From contig JAQNCU010000165.1 in assembly GCA_029077775.1 (NCBI GenBank), positions 1 to 6,744 of the forward strand: DNA of 6,744 nt, read 5' to 3'. The position numbers were made by a program, and so were the translations under genes. The first letter of the stretch is position 1. The number at the start of each line of letters is the position of its first letter. Positions 1-6,113 of this stretch are shown in pieces. This DNA comes from Acidocella sp. (lineage in GTDB: Bacteria; Pseudomonadota; Alphaproteobacteria; Acetobacterales; Acetobacteraceae). Under the pieces are notes generated by a model. It was not told where the DNA came from. It worked only from the letters and a program-made list of their open reading frames with translations, and ran no database searches.

Positions 1-52
1 CCGCCATACCCCCCGCGCCCCGGCCAGGACGGCGGATGGAGCCCAGGTTGGA

Positions 53-1009
53 TTGAGCCAGAATGAGACTGAGGCACCGGTGCTTTGCACAGGTGCTGCC
101 GGGTATATCGGGGCGGCAATCGTCAATGGCTTGGCGGCGGCGGGATACAAAGTGTTGGCCGGTTTAAGGCGGGATGCCACGGTGCCGCGCGGTGCGCAGG
201 CTTTTATCACCGGGGATCTGAGCCAGGAGAGACTGGTGCTGCCCCGATTGCGTGCCGTGGTTCATGCCGCTGGGCTGGGCCATAGGCGCGGGGTGACGCG
301 GGATGTCTATTTGCGGGATAATGTCGCAGCAACGGTGAATGTGGCGCGCGCGGCGCGAAATGCCGGTGCCAGCAGGTTTATATTGGTCTCGACGGCGCAT
401 GTTCATGGCCGGGTACATAATGACGTGGTGACCGACACCACGGCGGCAAACCCGATGGACATGTACGCGGTGAGCAAATTAATGGCCGAGCGTGCGGCGG
501 CGGATGCGTTCGGGCCGGGATTTTGTGCCCTGCGTCCGGTGGCGGTGATCGGGCCCGGCTGCCCAGGGAACATCGGCGCTTTGTTGAATTTATTGCGCCT
601 GAGGTTACCGTTGCCACTGGGCGGGATTGCCAACCGCCGCAGCTTTATCGCGCGGGATGATCTGGCTGCCCTGGTGGTGGCGCTGCTGCGCGCGCCTGAT
701 GTTTCGGGTCCGGTTTTGGCCGCGCACCCCGAGGCGGTGAGCACGCCGGAGTTGATACGCGCTTTGGCCGCGGGGATCGGCGTGAGGAGCCTGTTATGGC
801 CCTGCCCCTCCCCATTATTGGCGATGGCGGCGAAGTTGCTACGGCGCGAGGCGCTGTGGCAGAGCGTGAGCGGGAGTTTTGTCGCCGCACCGATGATCGC
901 GCAGGGTCTTGGCTGGCGGCCCCAAGCCGGGTTGTATGAGAGTTTGCGCGCTACCGCGCGGTATTATGATCCGCGGTATTATAATACCGCAGGCGAAACC
1001 CTTGACTAA
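53..1009 (+). CDS. NAD(P)-dependent nucleotide-sugar epimerase / 4-keto reductase (extended SDR family)
   Basis: This 318-residue protein is an extended short-chain dehydrogenase/reductase. It begins with a Rossmann fold carrying GxxGxxG (G14, G17, G20), which binds NAD(P). The catalytic triad is visible as S113/T114 in ILVSTAHVHG and Y138-x3-K142 in YAVSKLMAE. The segment LGGIANRRSFIARDDLAALV and the later LGWRPQAGLYESLRA resemble WbpV-like proteins, which reduce or epimerise UDP-4-keto-6-deoxy sugars for O-antigen or capsule. The exact substrate cannot be read from sequence. The start is TTG at 53; no ATG lies in frame before the Rossmann motif, and a GGAG sits at 38-41. The frame is also open to the left window edge, so a start outside the window is possible. 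The last 14 residues (YDPRYYNTAGETLD) look like an extra tail and coincide with a DNA repeat cluster. Family assignment is firm, role moderate. Confidence 0.88.
   Translation: MSQNETEAPVLCTGAAGYIGAAIVNGLAAAGYKVLAGLRRDATVPRGAQAFITGDLSQERLVLPRLRAVVHAAGLGHRRGVTRDVYLRDNVAATVNVARAARNAGASRFILVSTAHVHGRVHNDVVTDTTAANPMDMYAVSKLMAERAAADAFGPGFCALRPVAVIGPGCPGNIGALLNLLRLRLPLPLGGIANRRSFIARDDLAALVVALLRAPDVSGPVLAAHPEAVSTPELIRALAAGIGVRSLLWPCPSPLLAMAAKLLRREALWQSVSGSFVAAPMIAQGLGWRPQAGLYESLRATARYYDPRYYNTAGETLD
953..990. repeat. Triple GCGGTATTAT repeat including a perfect 18-base palindrome
   Basis: The 10-mer GCGGTATTAT occurs at 958-967 and 973-982 in direct orientation. It recurs inverted at 981-990, as ATAATACCGC. 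The second and third copies form the perfect palindrome GCGGTATTATAATACCGC at 973-990. An extra inverted pair, ACCGCG at 953-958 and CGCGGT at 972-977, surrounds the first copy. The cluster lies in the last codons of the SDR gene and ends 11 bases before the -35 of the rplM promoter. It could be an operator or a hairpin at the end of the upstream message. There is no T-run, so it is not a standard terminator. The structure is seen directly; any function is inference. Confidence 0.75.
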
Positions 1010-1030
1010 TCATGGGTGAGATTGGATAAG
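1002..1030 (+). promoter_or_regulatory. Predicted sigma-70-type promoter for rplM-rpsI
   Basis: TTGACT (1002-1007) is followed after exactly 17 bases by GATAAG (1025-1030), a -35/-10 pair close to the housekeeping consensus. The -35 overlaps the stop codon of the upstream SDR gene (TAA, 1007-1009). Transcription would start near 1037, giving a leader of about 23 bases before the rplM ATG. The leader has only a weak Shine-Dalgarno candidate, TTTGGG at 1046-1050. Confidence 0.6.
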
Positions 1031-1059
1031 CCGCCGGGTGAAGAATTTGGGTTGAACAG

Positions 1060-1524
1060 ATGAAAACGACGATATCGTTAAAACCGGCCGATGTGAAAAA
1101 AGACTGGGTGTTGATCGACGCGGAAGGGCTGGTTTTGGGCCGTCTGGCGGCAATTGTGGCTTCACGTTTGCGCGGCAAGCACAAGCCGCAATTCACCCCG
1201 CATGTCGATTGCGGTGATAACATTATCATCGTGAACGCCGAGAAGGTGAAGCTGACCGGCAAGAAGGCCGAACAATCGGTGTTTTATTACCACACGGGAT
1301 ATGCCGGTGGAATTAAGGGCCGCACGATCAAGGATCGGCTGGCCAGCGCGCACCCGCAGCGTGTGGTTGAAAAAGCCATTGAGCGCATGATCACGCGTGG
1401 GCCGCTGCAACGCCAGCAGATGAAGAACCTTTATGTTTATGCCGGGGCGGAACACCCCCACGCCGCACAGCAACCGAAACCATTTGATGTCGGCGCGCTG
1501 AACGCCAAAAACCGGAGAGTTTGA
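1060..1524 (+). CDS. rplM: Large-subunit ribosomal protein bL13
   Basis: This is ribosomal protein L13, an early-assembling 23S rRNA-binding protein of the 50S subunit. The 154-residue length is usual for alphaproteobacteria. Family hallmarks run through the whole chain: DWVLIDAEGLVLGRLAA near the N-terminus, LRGKHKPQFTPHVDCGDNIIIVNAEKVKLTGKK, then YYHTGYAGGIK, HPQRVVEKAIERM, RGPLQRQQMKNLYVYAGAEHPH and the AQQPKPFDV tail. The ATG at 1060 matches the expected N-terminus (MKTTISLKPADVKKDWVLIDA). It is the first gene of a two-gene operon with rpsI, whose start lies two bases beyond its TGA. Regulation is probably constitutive and growth-rate linked from the promoter at 1002-1030. Identity is essentially certain. 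Confidence 0.98.
   Translation: MKTTISLKPADVKKDWVLIDAEGLVLGRLAAIVASRLRGKHKPQFTPHVDCGDNIIIVNAEKVKLTGKKAEQSVFYYHTGYAGGIKGRTIKDRLASAHPQRVVEKAIERMITRGPLQRQQMKNLYVYAGAEHPHAAQQPKPFDVGALNAKNRRV
1514..1519 (+). promoter_or_regulatory. Ribosome binding site that sets the rpsI start
   Basis: GGAGAG, inside the final codons of rplM, lies seven bases before ATG 1527. That spacing favours ATG 1527 over the in-frame TTG at 1521, which sits only one base after the motif and overlaps the rplM stop. Confidence 0.75.
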
Positions 1525-1526
1525 GC

Positions 1527-2012
1527 ATGTCCGAAACAATAAACGCCTTTGCGGGCCTGAAAGACATGCCGAGCGTGGTTACCGCCGAGGCTGCCACGCC
1601 CAAACGCGAGCCTAAGCGTGACGCGCTGGGGCGGTCTTACGCCACAGGCCGCCGGAAAAACGCCATCGCCAGGGTCTGGATCAAGCCCGGCAAAGGCGAG
1701 ATTTTGGTGAACGGCAAAAAGGCGCCGATTTATTTCGCGCGCCCGGTGCTGCGGATGTTGATCACGCAGCCTTTTCTGGTGGCCGACCGGTACAACCAGT
1801 TCGATGTGTTCTGCACCGTCACGGGTGGCGGGCTTTCAGGGCAGGCAGGGGCGGTGCGCCACGGGATTTCGCGCGCTTTGACCCTGTTTGAACCGGATTT
1901 GCGGGGGATTTTGAAGGTTGCCGGGTTCCTCACACGGGATTCACGCGTGGTGGAACGGAAAAAATATGGCAAAGCGAAAGCCCGCCGGAGCTTCCAGTTC
2001 AGCAAACGCTGA
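1527..2012 (+). CDS. rpsI: Small-subunit ribosomal protein uS9
   Basis: This is ribosomal protein S9 of the 30S subunit, whose basic C-terminal tail reaches the P-site tRNA anticodon stem. From ATG 1527 it has 161 residues. The first 35 or so residues form the variable extension usual in alphaproteobacteria. The conserved domain begins at SYATGRRKNAIARVWIKPGKGEI, continues with YFARPVLRMLITQPF and the FDVFCTVTGGGLSGQAGAVRHGISRAL core, and ends in RDSRVVERKKYGKAKARRSFQFSKR. The terminal SKR is the universally conserved tail and is intact. An in-frame TTG at 1521 would add two residues but is worse placed relative to the ribosome binding site. It is the second gene of the rplM operon, followed directly by a terminator. 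Confidence 0.98.
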   Translation: MSETINAFAGLKDMPSVVTAEAATPKREPKRDALGRSYATGRRKNAIARVWIKPGKGEILVNGKKAPIYFARPVLRMLITQPFLVADRYNQFDVFCTVTGGGLSGQAGAVRHGISRALTLFEPDLRGILKVAGFLTRDSRVVERKKYGKAKARRSFQFSKR

Positions 2013-2018
2013 TGAGAC

Positions 2019-2047
2019 AAAAACCCCGGGTCGTCCCGGGGTTTTTT
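2019..2047 (+). terminator. Intrinsic terminator of the rplM-rpsI operon
   Basis: A perfect seven-base GC stem (CCCCGGG 2024-2030 with CCCGGGG 2035-2041) closes a TCGT tetraloop. It is extended by A-T pairs between 2019-2023 and 2042-2046, and six T residues follow at 2042-2047. It begins seven bases after the rpsI stop, so it ends the ribosomal transcript and isolates ftsK. The flanking A-run makes the hairpin formally bidirectional, but no minus-strand gene faces it. Confidence 0.93.
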
Positions 2048-2085
2048 ATGGCTGCGGGCCTCGCCGCCGGGCATATCGTTTTTCT

Positions 2086-2114
2086 TTGAAAATCAGCAGT
2101 CTCCGGGGTATATC
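2086..2114 (+). promoter_or_regulatory. Predicted promoter for ftsK
   Basis: TTGAAA (2086-2091) and TATATC (2109-2114) are separated by 17 bases, a good housekeeping-type pair placed between the rpsI terminator and ftsK. Transcription would be expected to start about seven bases after the -10, near 2121. That is the first ATG of the ftsK frame, so ftsK may be leaderless or may start at the next ATG (2151). Confidence 0.55.
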
Positions 2115-2120
2115 CCTAAC

Positions 2121-4502
2121 ATGGCCCTGAATTTTGAGACGCGGCGATTTATGTCTCCCGCGATACGTGTACAGTTGCACCGCCGTTTGGCGGAGATTGC
2201 GGCCATGGTTTGTGCGCTTTTGGGCCTCACGCTGTTGCTCGCGCTGTTGTCTTATTCGCCGCAGGACCCGTCTTTTGACACCGTGAGCGCCGCGCCGGTG
2301 CGGAATCTGGTGGGCGTGGCGGGTGCGGGGCTTTCGGACCTTCTGCTACAGGGTTTCGGCATTGCCGGTTTTATACCCGGCCTGGTGCTGCTCGCCTGGG
2401 GCTACCGGCTTGGCGCACGCGGAAAAATTGGACATTTGAAGTTGCGGATCGTGCTCGCGGGAATGGCGATGCCGTTGCTGGCTGCTGCTTTGGCCATGGG
2501 GCTTGCGGTGATCCCCGGCCCAGATGTCGGCTGGCCGGTAGCGGCGGGCATTGGCGGTGCGGCGGGCACTCTTTTATCGCCTTTTGGCGCCGCGGGCGCG
2601 GTTTATGGCCGGGTCGGTGCCGGCATTATAATGGTGGTCACACTGGCTTTGGCGCTGGGCAGTTTCGGCTTCGCGCTCGGCTTTACGCCGGGGGAGTGGC
2701 GGTCTGGCGGGGCGAGGGCGGCGCGGGTGGCCATGGCCTCGGTTTCGCAAAGCCGCCGAGGGGCTGAGGCTGTGTCCTCGTGGCTGACACCGTTACTCGC
2801 CAGTGCGTCCGCCCAGCCCCCTGCCCCGGCGCGGCTCTGGGTGCCGGAGGGGGGTGAGGAGGCGGGGACCGCGCAGCCTGTACCGTTTTTGCCATTAAAA
2901 TCCCGTCCCGCGATCAAACAGGCGGCTTTGCCGAAAAAGGCGCCGCCCCGGCAGGAGCGTCTCCCGCTGCTGGATGATGGCTGGAGCTTTCCGCCCCTGG
3001 ACCTTCTGCGCCCTGCCCCGGCCCGGCATAATACCGGGCCTTCACCAGAGTCGCTGGAGAGCAATGCCCGCCTGCTGGAAACGGTGCTCCAGGATTATGG
3101 CGTGCAGGGCAAGATCGTTGAAATCCGCCCGGGCCCGGTGGTGACATTATACGAGCTGGAACCCGCCCCCGGCATCCGCTCCGCCCGCGTGGTCGGGCTG
3201 GCCGATGATATCGCGCGCTCACTCTCAGTCGTTGCGGTGCGGATCGCCACAGTGTCGGGCCGCAATGTCATCGGGATCGAGGTGCCGAACGCCAAGCGGG
3301 AGACGGTGTATCTATCTGAGCTTTTGGGCACCAATTTATGGGAGACCCAATCGGGCAAGCTCTCGATTGCGCTGGGCAAGGATATCTCGGGCGCGCCGAT
3401 CATCGCCGATCTGGCACGGATGCCGCATTTGCTGATCGCGGGCACCACGGGCTCAGGCAAATCGGTCGGCGTGAACGCCATGATCATGAGCCTGTTATAC
3501 CGGCTCTCACCGGAGCAATGCCGGTTGATCCTGATCGACCCAAAAATGCTGGAACTCTCGGTCTATGACGGCATCCCGCATCTGATGGCGCCGGTAGTAA
3601 CCGAACCTGCGAAGGCCGTGGCGGCACTGAAATGGGTGGTGCGGGAGATGGAGCGGCGTTATCGGGCGATGAGCCAGCTCTCAGTGCGCAACATCGCTGG
3701 GTATAATGACCGCGTGAACGAGGCGCGCGGGCGCGGTGAGGTGGTAACGCGCAGGGTGCAGACCGGCTTCGACGCCGAGACCGGCAAGCCGATTTTTGAG
3801 GACCAGCCGCTGGCGCTGGAGGCTTTGCCCTTCATTGTGGTGTTCATCGACGAGATGGCGGATTTGATGATGGTGGCGGGCAAGGAGATCGAGATTGCCG
3901 TGCAAAGGCTGGCGCAGATGGCACGGGCGGCGGGTATCCATGTGATTATGGCAACGCAACGCCCGTCCGTGGATGTGATCACCGGCACCATCAAGGCCAA
4001 TTTCCCGACGCGGATCAGCTTCCAGGTGATCTCAAAATTCGATTCGCGCACCATTTTGGGGGAACAAGGGGCCGAGCAGCTGCTGGGCCAGGGCGATTTA
4101 TTGTACATGCAGGGGGGCGGGCGCATCACCCGCGTGCATGGCCCATTTGTCTCAGACCAGGAGGTGGAGGCCGTGGTCTCGTTCCTGCGCGAACAGGGCG
4201 AGCCCGCGTATCTGGATGAGGTGACCGAGCCGATGGAGGATGATAACGCCACCAATGCCGGGTCGGGGGCCGGGATGATCGGCGGCAACACCACAGGCGA
4301 GAACGCGCTCTACGACCAGGCGGTGTCTCTGGTGGCGCGCGAGGGCAAGGCGAGTACGTCGTTCATTCAGCGGCATTTGCAAATCGGCTATAACCGCGCG
4401 GCCAAGCTGATCGAGCAGATGGAAAAGGATGGCGTAGTGAGTGTCGCCAATCATGTCGGCAAGCGCGAAGTGCTGGTGCGGCGGGAACGTGATGACGATT
4501 GA
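2121..4502 (+). CDS. ftsK: DNA translocase FtsK
   Basis: FtsK is a septum-anchored hexameric ATPase that pumps double-stranded DNA and helps resolve and segregate chromosome termini at division. The 793-residue length fits alphaproteobacterial homologues. About four membrane segments appear in residues 25-190 (for example EIAAMVCALLGLTLLLALLSY and GAGIIMVVTLALALGSFGFAL). A Pro/Ala-rich linker spans about 200-310. The motor follows, with Walker A GTTGSGKS at 441-448, DPKMLELSVYDGIPHL near 473, Walker B VVFIDE ending at D577-E578, and MATQRPSVDVITGTIKANFPTRISFQV. The C-terminal winged-helix gamma domain (about 726-790: YDQAVSLVAREGKASTSFIQ... to KREVLV) reads polar DNA motifs and contacts Xer recombinase in known family members. 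No domain is broken. The start is uncertain: ATG 2121 coincides with the predicted transcript start, and ATG 2151 (MSPAIRVQ, 783 residues) is the alternative. The 3' end overlaps the next gene. Confidence 0.97.
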   Translation: MALNFETRRFMSPAIRVQLHRRLAEIAAMVCALLGLTLLLALLSYSPQDPSFDTVSAAPVRNLVGVAGAGLSDLLLQGFGIAGFIPGLVLLAWGYRLGARGKIGHLKLRIVLAGMAMPLLAAALAMGLAVIPGPDVGWPVAAGIGGAAGTLLSPFGAAGAVYGRVGAGIIMVVTLALALGSFGFALGFTPGEWRSGGARAARVAMASVSQSRRGAEAVSSWLTPLLASASAQPPAPARLWVPEGGEEAGTAQPVPFLPLKSRPAIKQAALPKKAPPRQERLPLLDDGWSFPPLDLLRPAPARHNTGPSPESLESNARLLETVLQDYGVQGKIVEIRPGPVVTLYELEPAPGIRSARVVGLADDIARSLSVVAVRIATVSGRNVIGIEVPNAKRETVYLSELLGTNLWETQSGKLSIALGKDISGAPIIADLARMPHLLIAGTTGSGKSVGVNAMIMSLLYRLSPEQCRLILIDPKMLELSVYDGIPHLMAPVVTEPAKAVAALKWVVREMERRYRAMSQLSVRNIAGYNDRVNEARGRGEVVTRRVQTGFDAETGKPIFEDQPLALEALPFIVVFIDEMADLMMVAGKEIEIAVQRLAQMARAAGIHVIMATQRPSVDVITGTIKANFPTRISFQVISKFDSRTILGEQGAEQLLGQGDLLYMQGGGRITRVHGPFVSDQEVEAVVSFLREQGEPAYLDEVTEPMEDDNATNAGSGAGMIGGNTTGENALYDQAVSLVAREGKASTSFIQRHLQIGYNRAAKLIEQMEKDGVVSVANHVGKREVLVRRERDDD

Positions 4503-5610
4503 GGGGGCGAGACCGCGCGGTGCTGCGACCCTTGTTTCCATTCAGTATCTTCGCGCCATTGCCGCGACCGCAGTGGTTTATTACCACATATTCTCAAACC
4601 ATATCGCGGCGCATTGGGCGGGCGGACGGGATGTTGGGTTGTCCGGGGTCGATATATTTTTTGTTGTCAGCGGTTTTATCATGTGGATGTCGACCGGCGG
4701 GCGGCGCAACCATGTTCGGTGGTTTTTAAAGCGCCGGATCTTTCGGATCTACCCGATGTGGTGGATCGCGCTTTCGGCGTGGATCGCGATGAGGTTTGTC
4801 ATTCCCGATCATTTGCACAACGCCGATGTCACGCGGGCAACCGTGATTTGTTCGTATCTGCTGGTGCCGCATTTTCATGCGGTTTTTGCCGGGCATGTCT
4901 GGCCGATATTGGTGCCAGGGTGGAGTCTGCAGTTCGAGATGTTTTTCTATCTCGTATTTGCGGTCACGCTGCTGGTTAAGGACCGGCGCGCGCGCTTGGT
5001 CACGGTTATGGGCGTGTTAGGCGCGCTCGTGGTCGTGGGGTTGGTTTTGGCGAGGTTTGTGGTGGCGCCACAGGGTGCGGTTCTGCATGATTATACCAGC
5101 CCGCTGCTGATCGAATTCGCCGCCGGTATTATGCTGGCGGCGATGTTCGACCAATGCGCGCGCGCGCCAGCGGCACTGGGCGTGGGGTTGCTGGGGCTCG
5201 GGGGTTTGTTGCTGGTGGTGAATTACCGGTTGATCGTCGAAGACGGGATGGGCCGCGTGTTGATCCTGGGCATTCCGGCAATGTGTATCGTGGCGGGCGC
5301 TTTGATGATGGAGGCAAATTTGGCGCGGCGGGTGAGCAAACTGGTATTGCTGGTGGGTGACGCGTCGTATTCACTGTACCTCACGCACCCCATTGCGATT
5401 TCAGCGGCGGCGGTGATCTGGGAGCGGGCACATTTGCCCGTGGATAACAGTATTGCGACACTCGGGTTTGTTCCCTGCGCGCTGGCCGCCGCACTTATAT
5501 TCGCGGTTATGGTTTATCGGTACGTCGAAAAGCCGCTGCTCGGCCTGCTGGTGTCCGGCGGGCGGGACCACCCTGCCTTGCCCGCTGCGTTGCTCGAGGA
5601 GCGGACCTAG
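4492..5610 (+). CDS. Acyltransferase family 3 membrane protein (ExoZ/OafA-like)
   Basis: This 373-residue polytopic membrane protein belongs to acyltransferase family 3, whose members transfer acetyl or similar groups to exopolysaccharide, O-antigen or other glycans at the inner membrane. Visible signatures are SIQYLRAIAATAVVYYHIFS (residues 16-35, with the likely essential histidine H32), GVDIFFVVSGFIMW (52-65), an RIYPMWW segment, and WSLQFEMFFYLVFA (from W144). Roughly ten hydrophobic segments follow to YRYVEKPLLGLL near the C-terminus. This pattern is closest to the ExoZ branch, but the acceptor is unknown. ATG 4492 is chosen because it places the IQYLRA motif at the usual distance; GGGAA at 4483-4487 is a modest ribosome binding site. 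A GTG at 4441 in frame would add a cysteine-containing stretch read out of frame from ftsK and is unlikely. The 11-base overlap with ftsK suggests translational coupling. Confidence 0.88.
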   Translation: MTIEGARPRGAATLVSIQYLRAIAATAVVYYHIFSNHIAAHWAGGRDVGLSGVDIFFVVSGFIMWMSTGGRRNHVRWFLKRRIFRIYPMWWIALSAWIAMRFVIPDHLHNADVTRATVICSYLLVPHFHAVFAGHVWPILVPGWSLQFEMFFYLVFAVTLLVKDRRARLVTVMGVLGALVVVGLVLARFVVAPQGAVLHDYTSPLLIEFAAGIMLAAMFDQCARAPAALGVGLLGLGGLLLVVNYRLIVEDGMGRVLILGIPAMCIVAGALMMEANLARRVSKLVLLVGDASYSLYLTHPIAISAAAVIWERAHLPVDNSIATLGFVPCALAAALIFAVMVYRYVEKPLLGLLVSGGRDHPALPAALLEERT

Positions 5611-5694
5611 GCGCGACGTCGGTGTTTGGTGCGGTGCAAAAAATTCTGGCGTCCGGTCTTTGGCTGTGCCATGTTTCAATGGTAATTCATGAAA

Positions 5695-5699
5695 AAGGG
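5695..5699 (+). promoter_or_regulatory. Ribosome binding site that sets the cupin start
   Basis: AAGGG lies six bases before ATG 5706. It favours that start over the in-frame ATG at 5622, which would add 28 residues without cupin character. The rest of the 95-base gap after the acyltransferase stop shows no terminator and only weak promoter-like matches. Confidence 0.65.
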
Positions 5700-5705
5700 C
5701 TCGCC

Positions 5706-6113
5706 ATGCTCGACAAAACAATCATCAATGAGTTCTCCCACATCAAACCGGATGACACGCCCTGGCGCATGGACGGGTTGCGGGATTTTTTCCTGTACCG
5801 GGATTTAGGGGTAGCGGGATCGACCGGCGGGCGGGTGATCTGCCAAATGGTGAAGGCCAACCCGGAGCGTCCGCCGGAGCATGGGACAGGCTGGCACCAG
5901 CATATCGCGGATTTCCATATCGTTATCATGACCAAAGGCTGGGCGCGGTTTATGTACAATGACAAGGAGCATCTGGTCGCTGCGGGGGATTGCGTGCACC
6001 AGCAGCCCGGCATTACGCATTACCTGTTCGATTATTCACCGGATATGGAATATATCGAGATCACGTCTCCGGCTGATTTTGGCACCGTGGACGTTACGGG
6101 CGCCGGCGCATGA
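5706..6113 (+). CDS. Small single-domain cupin protein, C-terminus fused into IS DNA
   Basis: From ATG 5706 this is a 135-residue single-domain cupin, a small beta-barrel that usually binds one metal ion. Motif 1 appears as H64-x-H66-x4-H71-x6-G78 (WHQHIADFHIVIMTKG), with the usual glutamate replaced by H71. Motif 2 appears as G94...P101-G102-x2-H105 (AGDCVHQQPGITHY). The probable metal ligands are H64, H66 and H105, with H71 in the fourth position. The enzyme activity or ligand cannot be deduced. The DF-x-V-x4-GW pattern fits a group of short uncharacterised cupins. The domain looks complete through EITSPADFGTVDV. The last residues (TGAGA) are read from DNA that in another frame encodes IS3 transposase, so the native C-terminus was probably replaced. 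The stop codon overlaps the transposase ATG (ATGA, 6110-6113). Confidence 0.82.
   Translation: MLDKTIINEFSHIKPDDTPWRMDGLRDFFLYRDLGVAGSTGGRVICQMVKANPERPPEHGTGWHQHIADFHIVIMTKGWARFMYNDKEHLVAAGDCVHQQPGITHYLFDYSPDMEYIEITSPADFGTVDVTGAGA

Noticed and set aside
980..985. Perfect TATAAT in the palindrome as a possible promoter -10
   Set aside because: No acceptable -35 or extended -10 lies at the right distance on either strand; the T/A core follows from the palindrome itself.
1839..1856. Near matches to the FtsK polar motif GGGNAGGG inside rpsI
   Set aside because: Only seven of eight bases match, the consensus may differ in this lineage, and G-rich near matches are expected by chance in this sequence.
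3659..4294. A 211-codon open frame on the minus strand inside ftsK
   Set aside because: It lies wholly antisense to the conserved ATPase motor, has no recognisable domain and is explained by GC-rich codon bias in the real gene.
4441..4491. Extended GTG start for the acyltransferase inside ftsK
   Set aside because: The extra 17 residues are ftsK codons read out of frame and resemble no family N-terminus; ATG 4492 fits the motif spacing.
5660..5688. Possible promoter for the cupin (TTGGCT, 17 bases, TAATTC)
   Set aside because: The -10 matches the consensus at only two of six positions, too weak to list as a feature, although some promoter in the 95-base gap is plausible.
5622..5705. Upstream ATG adding 28 residues to the cupin
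   Set aside because: ATG 5706 has a well-spaced AAGGG, and the added segment has no cupin character.
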